Part shown: in pieces, positions 34,171 to 44,260 of the stretch
Layout of the letters: each line of letters opens with the position of its first letter
Numbering within the stretch: position 1 is the first letter of the stretch
Position numbers and translations under genes: made by a program
Notes under the pieces: generated by a model
Told to the model about the DNA's origin: nothing
Database searches by the model: none
The model's input: only the letters and a program-made list of their open reading frames with translations
From: Actinomycetospora sp. NBRC 106375
Lineage (GTDB): Bacteria; Actinomycetota; Actinomycetes; Mycobacteriales; Pseudonocardiaceae
DNA length: 64,000 nt
Assembly (NCBI RefSeq): GCF_030269665.1
Contig: NZ_BSTS01000004.1
Location: 124,001-188,000, forward strand
Direction: 5' to 3'

Positions 34171-35262
34171 ATGCCGCAGGAGGTCCGGGGCGTCGTGTCC
34201 CGGGAGAAGGGCAAGCCGGTGACGGTCGAGACGATCGTCGTCCCCGATCCCGGTCCGGGCGAGGCCGTGGTGAAGGTCCAGGCGTGCGGGGTGTGCCACA
34301 CCGACCTGCACTACCGCGAGGGCAACATCAACGACGAGTACCCCTTCCTGCTCGGCCACGAGGCCGCGGGGGTGGTCGAGTCGCTCGGCGAGGGCGACGT
34401 GCAGGGTCTCGAGGTCGGGGACTTCGTCATCCTCAACTGGCGGGCGGTGTGCGGGGTCTGTCGTGCCTGCCGCAAGGGGCACCACCACCTCTGCTTCGAC
34501 ACGCACAACGCCGCGCAGCCGATGACGCTCAAGGAGACCGGCGAGGCCCTCTCGCCGGCGCTGGGCATCGGGGCGTTCATCGAGAAGACGCTGGTGCACT
34601 CGGGCCAGTGCACCAAGGTCAACCCCGACGTCGACCCGGCGGAGGCCGGCCTCATCGGCTGCGGGGTCATGGCGGGCACCGGCGCGGCGATCAACACCGG
34701 GCAGGTCCAGCGCGGCGAGACCGTGGCGGTCATCGGCTGCGGCGGCGTCGGCGACGCCGCGATCGCGGGGGCGGCGCTGGCCGGCGCCACCACGATCATC
34801 GCGGTCGACACCGAGGACCGGAAGCTCGAGTGGGCCAAGGGCTTCGGCGCCACCCACACGATCAACGCCAAGAACACCGACCCGGTGCAGGGCATCCGCG
34901 ACCTCACCGGCGGCTTCGGCGCCGACGTGGTCGTCGACGCGGTCGGCATCCCGGCGACCTGGAAGCAGGCGTTCGAGGCCCGCGACCTCGCCGGGCGTCT
35001 GGTGCTCGTCGGCGTGCCCTCGCCGGACATGAAGCTCGAGGCCGACTTCCAGCCGTTCTTCTCCCACGGCGGGTCGCTGCGCGCGTCCTGGTACGGCGAC
35101 TGCCTGCCCAGCCGCGACTTCCCGATGCTGGTCGACCTCGCCCTGCAGGGCCGGTTCCCGCTCGGCAAGTTCGTCACCGAGCGGATCAACCTCGACGACG
35201 TGGAGCAGTCCTTCGAGAAGATGCACCACGGTGACGTGCTGCGTTCGGTGGTGATCCTGTGA
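34171..35262 (+). CDS. mscR: S-(hydroxymethyl)mycothiol dehydrogenase
   Basis: Zinc-dependent medium-chain dehydrogenase of 363 residues that oxidises the formaldehyde-mycothiol adduct with NAD+; also known to act as a nitrosomycothiol reductase. Catalytic zinc ligands in [16 protein letters not shown] and [10 protein letters not shown]. Structural zinc cysteines in [15 protein letters not shown]. Nucleotide fold [17 protein letters not shown] (about 192-208). NWRAVCGVC and [19 protein letters not shown]-like loops are typical of the mycothiol branch. The gene overlaps the following metallo-hydrolase by 4 nt, the same pairing as I recall for Rv2259-Rv2260. Confidence 0.9.
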   Translation: MPQEVRGVVSREKGKPVTVETIVVPDPGPGEAVVKVQACGVCHTDLHYREGNINDEYPFLLGHEAAGVVESLGEGDVQGLEVGDFVILNWRAVCGVCRACRKGHHHLCFDTHNAAQPMTLKETGEALSPALGIGAFIEKTLVHSGQCTKVNPDVDPAEAGLIGCGVMAGTGAAINTGQVQRGETVAVIGCGGVGDAAIAGAALAGATTIIAVDTEDRKLEWAKGFGATHTINAKNTDPVQGIRDLTGGFGADVVVDAVGIPATWKQAFEARDLAGRLVLVGVPSPDMKLEADFQPFFSHGGSLRASWYGDCLPSRDFPMLVDLALQGRFPLGKFVTERINLDDVEQSFEKMHHGDVLRSVVIL

Positions 35263-35903
35263 GCGCCGAGCGCGTCGGCGAGGGCGTCGAGCACATCACG
35301 ACGTCGGGCAAGTTCGAGATCGACGGCAACTCCTTCGACGTCGACAACAACGTCTGGATCATCGGGGACTCCTCGGAGGTCGTCCTCCTGGACGCCCCGC
35401 ACGACCCGGAGGCGATCAAGTCCGCCGTCGGCGACCGCAACGTCGTGGCGATCCTGTGCACCCACTCGCACAACGACCACGTCAACGCCGCACCGGCGAT
35501 CGCGGCGGCGTTCGACGCGCCGATCCTGCTCAACCCGGACGACCGGGTGATCTGGAACATGACCTACCCGGACCGCGAGCCGGACGGCGAGATCACCGAC
35601 GGCGAGACGTTCACGATCGCCGGGATCGACCTGCGGGCGATCCACACACCGGGGCACTCCCCCGGGTCCACGGTGTTCTACGCGCCCGACATCGGCACGC
35701 TGTTCTCGGGCGACACGCTGTTCAACGGCGGGCCCGGGGCGACCGGACCGTCGTACTCCGACTTCGACGTGCTCATCGAGCAGCTGGCGGACAAGGTGTT
35801 CTCGCTGCCCGGCGACACCATCGTGCGCACCGGGCACGGCGACACCACGAAGGTCGGCGACGAGGCCGCCCGTCTCGAGGAGTACCGCGAGCGGGGCTAC
35901 TGA
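35259..35903 (+). CDS. Metallo-beta-lactamase-fold hydrolase linked to mscR
   Basis: A 214-residue glyoxalase II-like hydrolase. Metal motif [15 protein letters not shown] (H-x-H-x-D-H; here THSHNDH), second-shell [13 protein letters not shown], bridging Asp in [11 protein letters not shown] and final His in [14 protein letters not shown]. Coupled to mscR by GTGA overlap, it may hydrolyse the formyl-mycothiol thioester left by the dehydrogenase; this is inference from context. The C-terminus EEYRERGY is typical of the family. Confidence 0.87.
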   Translation: MSAERVGEGVEHITTSGKFEIDGNSFDVDNNVWIIGDSSEVVLLDAPHDPEAIKSAVGDRNVVAILCTHSHNDHVNAAPAIAAAFDAPILLNPDDRVIWNMTYPDREPDGEITDGETFTIAGIDLRAIHTPGHSPGSTVFYAPDIGTLFSGDTLFNGGPGATGPSYSDFDVLIEQLADKVFSLPGDTIVRTGHGDTTKVGDEAARLEEYRERGY

Positions 35904-36013
35904 GCCCGAGGGAGACGACGCGCAGCGGGAGCTCGACCATCGAGTCGGGCCCGCATCCGGACGACGAGTACCCGGCCGACCCCTACCCCGGGGTCGCGCC
36001 GGGTTTCTCGTAT

Positions 36014-36997
36014 GTGCACCTGGACGCGGCCGCCCACCGGCTCGAGCCCGCGTCGGCGGCGTCCGCCGGGTGGACGGTCGGGGGGCGGGACCTCGACGGG
36101 TGGCTCGCCGCGCGCGACGCGGCCCCGATGACCTCCCGGGTGCCGGTGCTGGCGTTCGGTTCCAACCGGTGCCCGTCGAAGCTCACGTGGCTGCGCGAGC
36201 ACCTCGGCCTGCGCGGGCCCGTGGTCGTGCTGTGGGCCCGGGTCGAGGGGCTCGCCGCGGTCTGGGCCGCCGGGCTGCGGGCACGGGACGGCGCCCGGCC
36301 GGCGACGCTGGCCGTGGCGCCCGGCGCCGTCGAGACCCATGCGGTGTGGATGGCGACCCCCGACCAGGTGCGCGTGCTGGACCGGTGCGAGGGGCGCGGG
36401 GAGCGCTACGACCTGGTGCGCCTGCGGACCGGGCGTGTGACCACCGAGGACGGGGCGCGTCTCGACGGCGTCTGGACCTACTGGGCGGGGGATCCCGTGC
36501 GGGCGCCGCTGCTCGTGGACGGCCTGCCGGTGCCGGTGACCGCCGTCGGCCAGGAGGCCGCCCGTGACCTCGTCGGCGAGGCGGCGCCGCCGGCGCCGGA
36601 CGCGGTCACCGTCGTGCACGGCGACCCCGATCCCGCGTCGTGGCCCGCGCGCGTCTTCGTCTACGGGACGCTGCTGCCCGGGCGGCGGGCCTGGTCGCTG
36701 ATGGCGCCTCACGTGACCGGGGAACCGGTCACGGCGTGGATGCCGGGGCGGGTGCACGACACCGGGCGCGGCTACCCGGCCCTGGTCCCCGGCGGTCCCG
36801 GCCGGGCGCGGGGGGCGGTGCTCACGCTCGCCGACCCGCCGGCCGCGCTGCCCGTGCTCGACCGCTATGAGGGTCCCGACTACCGGCGTCGGCGGGCGGT
36901 CGTCCACGGCGAGCACGACGCCGCCGTCGCGTGGGTCTGGGCGTGGGAGGGCCCGGTGCACGGCGCGCCGCTGACCACCGCGTGGCCCGCCGACTAG
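36014..36997 (+). CDS. Double gamma-glutamylcyclotransferase-fold protein
   Basis: Two GGCT-like domains in one chain: domain one begins VPVLAFGSNRCPSKLTWL (after about residue 40), domain two RVFVYGTLLPGRRAWSLM (about 215 onward), with LDRYEGPDYRRRRAVVHG near the end. Such folds cleave gamma-glutamyl bonds or bind small amides; the activity is unknown. GTG 36014 is the first standard start, but the frame is open and protein-like upstream (HPDDEYPADPYPGVAPGFSY), and GGGAG stands 7 nt before an ATC at 35939. The real start may therefore be non-standard. The gene follows the MBL gene closely. Confidence 0.72.
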   Translation: MHLDAAAHRLEPASAASAGWTVGGRDLDGWLAARDAAPMTSRVPVLAFGSNRCPSKLTWLREHLGLRGPVVVLWARVEGLAAVWAAGLRARDGARPATLAVAPGAVETHAVWMATPDQVRVLDRCEGRGERYDLVRLRTGRVTTEDGARLDGVWTYWAGDPVRAPLLVDGLPVPVTAVGQEAARDLVGEAAPPAPDAVTVVHGDPDPASWPARVFVYGTLLPGRRAWSLMAPHVTGEPVTAWMPGRVHDTGRGYPALVPGGPGRARGAVLTLADPPAALPVLDRYEGPDYRRRRAVVHGEHDAAVAWVWAWEGPVHGAPLTTAWPAD

Positions 36998-37332
36998 CGG
37001 CGCACGCGGACCGAGACGAATCCGGGCGCACCCGGAGCCACCGGAGCCGCCGGCGCGGGCCGCGGGGTCGGTGCGGTCTCCCGGACTGGCGGCGCGGCGA
37101 CCGTCGCGGCGCGCGACTCCTCGGCCCGGCGCCGGACGCGCCCGCCGCGGACGAGCATCGCGACGCCGGTGAGCAGCGCCAGGCCGGCGAGGACCAGGGC
37201 GCCCACGGCGACGGGGGTGGGCACGCCGTGGAGGCGCGGGATGCCCGGCACCGCGAGGGGAGCGCAGCCCAGGAAGAGCAGCAGCGTCACCCCGCACACC
37301 GTCAGCGTCCGCACGCGCGTCCTCCCGATCAC
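36994..37332 (-). CDS. Small two-helix membrane protein
   Basis: A 112-residue protein of unknown family: short basic N-terminus, two hydrophobic segments (LTVCGVTLLLFLGCAPLAV, about 10-28, and PVAVGALVLAGLALLTGVAMLVRGG, about 40-64), then a Pro/Ala-rich cytoplasmic or external tail. A possible lipobox-like LFLGC occurs in helix one, but downstream structure argues against a lipoprotein. The start at ATG 37332 (MIGRTRVRTL) lacks a strong ribosome site. Overlaps the GGCT gene by 4 nt tail to tail. Confidence 0.6.
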   Translation of the reverse strand: MIGRTRVRTLTVCGVTLLLFLGCAPLAVPGIPRLHGVPTPVAVGALVLAGLALLTGVAMLVRGGRVRRRAEESRAATVAAPPVRETAPTPRPAPAAPVAPGAPGFVSVRVRR

Positions 37333-37471
37333 CGTGGATCTCCACTCTGTCCCGTCCGTCGCATCGACCGCCAGCGCTCGTTACGACGTCCGGGATCACG
37401 ATGTGGTCCCGTTCCGGTGGACGATCATCGTCGCGTCCGACATCCTGGCGCCGGCTCGGACAGGGGGACTC

Positions 37472-38386
37472 ATGCTCGAGATCGACGGGATCTCCAAGCG
37501 CTTCGGCTCCACGGTGGCCCTCGACGGGATGACCTTCACGGTCCGTCCGGGCGAGCTCTACGGCTTCGTCGGCGCGAACGGCGCCGGCAAGACGACGACG
37601 ATGCGCATCGCGCTGGGCGTCCTCGCCGCCGACGCCGGCGAGGTCCGGCTCGAGGGCCGCGCGCTCGACGCCGCGTCCCGGCGGCGGATCGGCTACATGC
37701 CCGAGGAGCGCGGGCTCTACCCGCGCATGGCGGTCGGCACCCAGCTGCGCTACCTCGCCGAGCTGCGCGGGCGCTCGGCCGCCGACGCCCGCGAGGCCGC
37801 CGACCGCTGGACCGAGCGCCTCGGCATCGCCGATCGTCGCGGCGACGAGGTGCAGCGCCTCAGCCTGGGCAACCAGCAGCGGGTCCAGCTCGCGGCCGCG
37901 CTGGTCGCCGAACCGGAGGTCCTGGTGCTCGACGAGCCGTTCTCGGGTCTCGACCCGATGGCCGTCGACGTCATGGGCGAGGTGCTGCGCGAGCGATGCG
38001 ACGCCGGCGCCCCCGTCGTGTTCTCCAGCCATCAGCTCGAGCTGGTCGAGCGCCTCTGCGACCGGGTCGGCATCGTGCGCGCCGGGCGCCTCGTCGCGGA
38101 GGGGACCGTCGACGACCTGCGGTCGGCGTCCGCCACCGAGCTCGTCGTCGCCGCCCCGCACGCCCCGGAGGGCTGGGCGGAGGTACTGCCCGGCGTCGCG
38201 GCGACCCGGTCGGCCGAGAGCGGGCTGGTGCTGACGCTCGCCGACGGGTCCGAGGAGACGATCACGGCCGTGCTGGACGCGGCCCGGCGCACCGGGCCGG
38301 TCCACGAGTTCCGGCGCCGGCGTCCGGCCCTCGCCGAGATCTACCGGGACACCGTGGCCGACCGGTCCGCGGGCGTGGCGGCGTGA
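37472..38386 (+). CDS. ABC-2 type transporter ATP-binding protein
   Basis: Nucleotide-binding subunit of a NatA-like exporter, 304 residues. Walker A GANGAGKTTTMRIALG, Q-loop region YMPEERGLYPRM, signature LSLGNQQRVQLAAAL (LSxGNQQ variant typical of NatA/ABC-2), Walker B VLVLDEPFSGLDPMAVD and the H-loop VVFSSHQLELVE. The C-terminal 80 residues form the DUF4162-like extension. ATG 37472 follows AGGGGG. The permease overlaps its stop by 4 nt, giving a two-gene operon. The substrate is unknown. Confidence 0.9.
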   Translation: MLEIDGISKRFGSTVALDGMTFTVRPGELYGFVGANGAGKTTTMRIALGVLAADAGEVRLEGRALDAASRRRIGYMPEERGLYPRMAVGTQLRYLAELRGRSAADAREAADRWTERLGIADRRGDEVQRLSLGNQQRVQLAAALVAEPEVLVLDEPFSGLDPMAVDVMGEVLRERCDAGAPVVFSSHQLELVERLCDRVGIVRAGRLVAEGTVDDLRSASATELVVAAPHAPEGWAEVLPGVAATRSAESGLVLTLADGSEETITAVLDAARRTGPVHEFRRRRPALAEIYRDTVADRSAGVAA

Positions 38387-39576
38387 TCGGCTCCCTGCGG
38401 CCCGTCGGCCTCATCGCGCGCCGCGAATTCGTCGCGCGCGTCCGGGGCCGCGCCTTCCTGCTCAGCACCGTCGCCGTCCTGGTCCTGCTCGGTGTCTACG
38501 CCGCCGTGGTCGCCACGATCGCGTCGAGCGAGGACACCGCGCGGGTCGGCGTGGTCGGGCCGGCGACGGCGCTCACGGGGCCGATCCAGCGTGCGGCCCC
38601 GACCGAGGGCCTCATGGTGGCGGTGGTGATGCAGCCCGACGTCGCCGCCGGGGAGGCCGCGGTCCGCGCGGGCGATCTCGACGCCCTGGTCAGCGGCGAG
38701 CCGACCCGCCCGCGGGTGTACGTGGAGTCCGAGCCCGAGGCGGACCTGGAACGGACGCTGGTCGACGCCACGTCGTCGCTGGCCCGGGACGCGTACCTGA
38801 CCGGGCAGGGCGTGGACCCGGGGGCGCTCGACGCAGCGGTCGGCGAGTCGGGTCCGGTCGTCATCGCCGCCGAGCCACCGGACCCGCAGGCCGGGGTGCG
38901 CCTGGGTCTCGGCCTCGGCGGGGCGTTCCTGCTCTTCTTCTCCATCCAGACCTACGGCGCGATGGTCGCCCAGGGCGTGGTCGAGGAGAAGGCCAGCCGG
39001 GTCGTCGAGATCGTCCTGTCGTCGGTGCGACCGTGGCAGCTCCTGCTCGGGAAGGTGCTCGGGCTCGGCGGGGTGGGGCTGCTGCAGCTCGTCGTGCTCG
39101 GCGGGGCGGGGCTCGCCGTCGCCGCCGTCGCGGGCGTGCTGACCGCCGGGGCGGGCCTCGTGTCGACGATCGTCTCCGTCGTCGTCTGGTACCTGCTGGG
39201 CTTCGCGCTCTACGCGACGGTGTTCGCGGCGGCGGGCTCGCTGGTCTCCCGCCAGGAGGACACGCAGAGCGTGCTGTCGCCGATCACGGTCACGGTGCTG
39301 CTCGGCTTCGTCGTCGGGTTCAACCTGCTGACCTCCGACCCGCGCGGCACGGCGATCACCGTCATCTCCCTGCTGCCGCCGTTCAGCCCGCTGTTCATGC
39401 CCGCCCGCGTCGCCCTGGGTGTCGCACCGGTGGGCCAGGTGGTGCTGGCCTTCGCCCTCACGCTCGCCTTCACCGCCGTCGTCCTGGCCCTCGGCGGGAA
39501 GATCTACGCGAACTCGGTGCTGCGGACCGGGGCGCGGGTGAGCCTGCGCGAGGCGCTGGGGCGCGCGCGGACCTGA
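38383..39576 (+). CDS. ABC-2 type permease (NatB-like)
   Basis: Membrane partner of the preceding ATPase, 397 residues. One N-terminal helix (AFLLSTVAVLVLLGVYAAVV), a large extracytoplasmic domain (about 50-175) and a C-terminal bundle of five or so helices beginning RLGLGLGGAFLLFFSIQTYG. GVVEEKASRVVEIVLSSVRPWQLLLGKVLGLG is the strongly conserved ABC-2/NatB coupling motif. GTG 38383 overlaps the upstream stop (GTGA). Likely exports Na+, a peptide or a drug. Confidence 0.9.
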   Translation: MIGSLRPVGLIARREFVARVRGRAFLLSTVAVLVLLGVYAAVVATIASSEDTARVGVVGPATALTGPIQRAAPTEGLMVAVVMQPDVAAGEAAVRAGDLDALVSGEPTRPRVYVESEPEADLERTLVDATSSLARDAYLTGQGVDPGALDAAVGESGPVVIAAEPPDPQAGVRLGLGLGGAFLLFFSIQTYGAMVAQGVVEEKASRVVEIVLSSVRPWQLLLGKVLGLGGVGLLQLVVLGGAGLAVAAVAGVLTAGAGLVSTIVSVVVWYLLGFALYATVFAAAGSLVSRQEDTQSVLSPITVTVLLGFVVGFNLLTSDPRGTAITVISLLPPFSPLFMPARVALGVAPVGQVVLAFALTLAFTAVVLALGGKIYANSVLRTGARVSLREALGRART

Positions 39577-39646
39577 GCGGGCCACCCGGAGATCCTCGGA
39601 CCCGTCAGGGGTCGCCAGCGCCCCAACGTGGTGCAAAGATCACGCA

Positions 39647-40639
39647 ATGCACACACGTACCACCGGCCGGGTGGCCGGCGCGATCATCGTCGTGCTCGCG
39701 TTCGTCCTCGCCGGCTGTGGTGGCCTGTCCGGCACCGGGCAGCCCCAGGCCTCGGGCGGCAGCCTCGCCGCGAGCGGCATCAACCTCCAGGGCCAGACCT
39801 ACACCGTGGGCGGCCAGGAGTTCGACGAGCAGCTCCTGCTGTGCAAGATGAGCGTGGCGGCCCTGCAGTCGGTGGGCGCCACCGTCAACGACCGGTGCAA
39901 CATCACCGGCTCCGCGGCGGCCCGCCAGGCGCTGCTCTCCGGCGAGATCGACATGGGCTGGTCGTACACCGGCACCGGGTGGATCACGAACCTCCAGAAC
40001 ACCACCCCGATCCCCGACTCCCAGCAGCAGTACGTGGCCGTGCGCGACCAGGACCTGCAGCGCAACCAGATCGTGTGGACCAACCCCACGCCGTTCAACA
40101 ACACGTACGCGATCGCGACGACGCGGGCGTTCGCCGACCAGAACAACCTGCGCACGACGACGGACTGGGCGAACTTCATCAACAGCGGCAACCCGCAGGC
40201 CACCACCTGCGTCGAGGCCGAGTTCGCGAGCCGCAACGACGGCCTGCCGAACCTGCTCAAGGCGTACGGCGTGACGGTGCCCTACAGCTCGCCGCCGGCC
40301 CTGACCGTGCTCGACACCGGCGCGATCTACCAGGCGACCGCCAACGGCGACCCCTGCAAGTTCGGCGAGGTGTTCACCACCGACGGCCGCATCCCGGCGC
40401 TGAACCTCGTGTCGCTCACCGACGACAAGAACTTCTTCCCGAAGTACAACGCGTCGAACACGATCCGCAAGCAGGTCGTCGACCGGAACCCGCGCGTCGT
40501 CGACGTGTTCAACCAGATCTCGCCGGCGCTGACGGACGACGTCATGCTCCAGCTCAATGGCCAGGTCTCGTCCCAGGGCGCCGACCCGGCCCAGGTCGCC
40601 ACCCAGTTCCTCCAGCAGCGGGGCTTCATCGGGCAGTGA
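39647..40639 (+). CDS. Lipoprotein, glycine betaine/choline-type substrate-binding protein (orphan)
   Basis: OpuAC/ProX-type binding protein of 330 residues. N-terminal lipobox FVLAGC (Cys about 23) predicts anchoring outside the membrane. The body has the type F binding-protein pattern: YTVGGQEFDEQLLLCKMSVAAL, ARQALLSGEIDMGWSYTGTGWI (the aromatic-rich quaternary-amine region), TYAIATTRAFADQNNLRTTTDW and QVVDRNPRVVDVFNQISPALTDDVM. No permease or ATPase gene lies within the window, so it must use components coded elsewhere or serve in sensing. A photolyase gene converges 21 nt away. Confidence 0.85.
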   Translation: MHTRTTGRVAGAIIVVLAFVLAGCGGLSGTGQPQASGGSLAASGINLQGQTYTVGGQEFDEQLLLCKMSVAALQSVGATVNDRCNITGSAAARQALLSGEIDMGWSYTGTGWITNLQNTTPIPDSQQQYVAVRDQDLQRNQIVWTNPTPFNNTYAIATTRAFADQNNLRTTTDWANFINSGNPQATTCVEAEFASRNDGLPNLLKAYGVTVPYSSPPALTVLDTGAIYQATANGDPCKFGEVFTTDGRIPALNLVSLTDDKNFFPKYNASNTIRKQVVDRNPRVVDVFNQISPALTDDVMLQLNGQVSSQGADPAQVATQFLQQRGFIGQ

Positions 40640-40660
40640 CGCCCCCGAGGCGCTCCACCG

Positions 40661-42043
40661 CTACAACACATTGAAGCGGTCGAGCGCCTCCTGGCGTTCC
40701 GCCTTGTGGTCGACGATCGGCTCCGGGTAGTCCGACGGCGGCTCGTCGAGCTTCCACGGCTGGTGCACCTTCTTGCCCTCGACGTCGGTGAGCTCCGGCA
40801 CCCAGCGCCGCACATAGTCGCCCTGGGGGTCGAAGCGCTCACCCTGGGTCACGGGGTTGAAGACGCGGAAGTAGGGCGCCGCGTCGGTGCCCGACCCGGC
40901 GGCCCACTGCCAGCCGTGCTGGTTGGACGGGAGGTCGCCGTCGACGAGCAGGTCCATGAAGTGCGTCGCGCCCCACCACCACGGCAGGTGCAGGTCCTTG
41001 ACCAGGAACGACGCGACGGCCATGCGCATGCGGTTGTGCATCCACGCCTCGCCGCGCAGCTGGCGCATCGCCGCGTCGATGGCGGGGAAGCCGGTGCGCC
41101 CCTCCTGCCAGGAGCGGAACTTCTCGTTCGCCGACTTCCCGGTGTCCATCGTGATCCGGTCGAACTTCGGGTCGAAGTTCTCCCGGGCCGAGCGCGGGAA
41201 GAACCACAGCACCGACGCGTAGAAGTCCCGGAAGCACAGCTCGTTGCGGTACGACGTCGGGCCCTTCCCCGAGCCGCCGAGATCGGCGAGCAGCGTGCGC
41301 GGGTGGACGACGCCGTACTTGAGGTACACCGACATCCGCGACGTCGCGGGCCGGTCGGGACGGTTGCGCAGATCGTCGTAGTCGGCGAGGTGCTCGTCGA
41401 CGAACGCCGCCCACTGGTCCAGGGCCGCGCGCTCCCCCGCCGTCGGCAGCTCGGCCTCCGGCGCCTCGTCGTCGGGGACCTTCACCGCCCGCGGCCCGCC
41501 GTCCTTCTCCGAGGGGTCCATCCAGGCGACGGTCGAGGCGTCGGTCCCGGCGGGGGCGCGCCAGCCGTGCTGGGCCCAGGCGCGACTGAACGGCGTGTAG
41601 ACCTTGTAGGGCTCGCCGTCGGACTTGGTGATCCGTCCCGGCGCCACGGCGTATGGCGAGCCGGTGCGCACGAGGTCGACACCGCGGTCGGACAGGGCCT
41701 TCTCGACGGCCTCGTCGCGCTCGCGGCCGTAGGGCCCGTAGTCGGCGGCGACGTGCACGCTGCCGGCCTGCACCGCACCCGCGAGCTTCGGGATCGCCTC
41801 GCTCGGGTCGCCGCGCACGACCAGCAGCCGCCCGCCGAGGGACTCGTCGAGGTCGCGCAGGCTGCGGTACAAGAACGTCCGCCGCGCCTTCCCGGACGGT
41901 CCGAGCAGCTTCTCGTCCAGCACGAACACGGCGAGCGCCTTCGTCGCGCGGGCCGCCGCCTCGGTGAAGATCGGCTGGTCGTGCACCCGGAGGTCGCGGC
42001 GGAACCAGACGATGGCCGTGTCCTCGCGGTCGTCGCTGCTCAT
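40661..42043 (-). CDS. phr: Deoxyribodipyrimidine photolyase (class I CPD type)
   Basis: Light-driven repair enzyme for UV-induced pyrimidine dimers, 460 residues. The N-terminal antenna-binding Rossmann domain begins TAIVWFRRDLRVHDQPIF. The helical FAD domain has SVYLKYGVVHPRTLLADLG, TSYRNELCFRDFYASVLWFFP, GRTGFPAIDAAMRQLRGEAWMHNRMRMAVASFLVKDLHLPWWWG and DLPSNQHGWQWAAGSGTDAAPYFRVFNPVTQGERFDPQGDYVRRWVPEL, all close to the family. ATG 42043. The last tryptophan-rich positions needed for electron transfer are in place by eye. Confidence 0.94.
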   Translation of the reverse strand: MSSDDREDTAIVWFRRDLRVHDQPIFTEAAARATKALAVFVLDEKLLGPSGKARRTFLYRSLRDLDESLGGRLLVVRGDPSEAIPKLAGAVQAGSVHVAADYGPYGRERDEAVEKALSDRGVDLVRTGSPYAVAPGRITKSDGEPYKVYTPFSRAWAQHGWRAPAGTDASTVAWMDPSEKDGGPRAVKVPDDEAPEAELPTAGERAALDQWAAFVDEHLADYDDLRNRPDRPATSRMSVYLKYGVVHPRTLLADLGGSGKGPTSYRNELCFRDFYASVLWFFPRSARENFDPKFDRITMDTGKSANEKFRSWQEGRTGFPAIDAAMRQLRGEAWMHNRMRMAVASFLVKDLHLPWWWGATHFMDLLVDGDLPSNQHGWQWAAGSGTDAAPYFRVFNPVTQGERFDPQGDYVRRWVPELTDVEGKKVHQPWKLDEPPSDYPEPIVDHKAERQEALDRFNVL

Positions 42044-42087
42044 GACGGACGGCTACCCCGGCCCCACGCGCCTACGCCTGGCCGGGC

Positions 42088-42737
42088 TCACCACGCCGCG
42101 AGCTGCTCCAGGGATGCGGTGACCAGCGCGTCGTCACCGGTGTCGAGCCCGTGGACGACGGCATAGCACGGGGCGACGGCGCGCCAGTCCGACGCGCGCT
42201 CCGACAGGTCCGCGCCGTAGGCGGCGGTCACGGCCGCGGCAACGTCCGGCGAGGTCTCGAGCAGCGGCCAGATGAGGTCCTTGGCGGGGTCGCCGGCGCG
42301 GGCGTCGGACCAGTCGAGGACGCCGGTGATCCGGCCGCCGTCGACGAGGACGTGCTCGGCGCGCAGGTCACCGTGCACGAGCACCGAGGCCGGGGCGTCG
42401 CGCAGGCGGTCCAGGGACGCTCTCGGCCGCCCGGGGTCGGGCAGGCGGGAGCAGGACCTCGGCGCGGCTCGCCCACCAGCAGCTCGTGGCTCACCACGAG
42501 CGGGTCTCGCGCGATGACCCGCACGAGAGGCACCGGCAGCGGGACCCGCGCGGCGAGCCACGGCAGGAGCCGCGCCTCCCGGGCGAGCCCCACCTCGGCC
42601 GCGGGCCGGCGCGCGGTGCGCTCGACCCGGCGGCCGTCGACGAGCACGGCGTCGCTGTCCCACCCGGAGCCGAGCGGGATCCGGGTGATCAACGGGGACT
42701 TCCGACGCCTAGACGCAGCGAGAGTCCGGTTGAGCAC
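42088..42737 (-). pseudogene. Phosphotransferase (APH) family gene, frameshifted and shortened
   Basis: N-terminal part (GTG 42737 frame: RIPLGSGWDSDAVLVDGRRVERTARRPAAEVGLAREARLLPWLAARVPLPVP, then VIARDPLVVSHELLVGEP) and C-terminal part (VLVHGDLRAEHVLVDGGRITGVLDWSDARAGDPAKDLIW to LEQLAAW) are both APH-like but lie in different frames, with a shift around 42455-42475. The interval between GEP and the catalytic HGDL is only about 25-30 residues; intact APH proteins have about 60-70. So both a frameshift and an internal deletion are likely. It would have been a macrolide- or aminoglycoside-type phosphotransferase. Confidence 0.75.
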
Positions 42738-42770
42738 GCCGATAGGCCGTTCGCTGCAACCGGGGTCTCG

Positions 42771-44075
<1,305 letters not shown>

Positions 44076-44239
44076 CGGCGTCAGTACCTCTCGCGCTCGT
44101 TGGCGGGAGGGGCGGCCCGGCCGCCGGGGGGTCTCCCCGCGGCGCGCTCCCGCAGCAGTCGGGGTCGTACGAGCGCGAACCGTAGTCCCCTCGCGGTCCG
44201 CGCCGCATCACGAGCGGCGGCGTCGAGCGGGGTGGTGCG

Positions 44240-44254
44240 TGTCACTGTGTGACA
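44240..44254. promoter_or_regulatory. Palindrome upstream of gltA
   Basis: TGTCAC-TGT-GTGACA (15 bp, perfect arms) lies 165 bp before gltA and 6 bp past the kinase stop. It does not match the Crp/GlxR consensus. Possible operator. Confidence 0.35.
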
Positions 44255-44260
44255 ACCACG

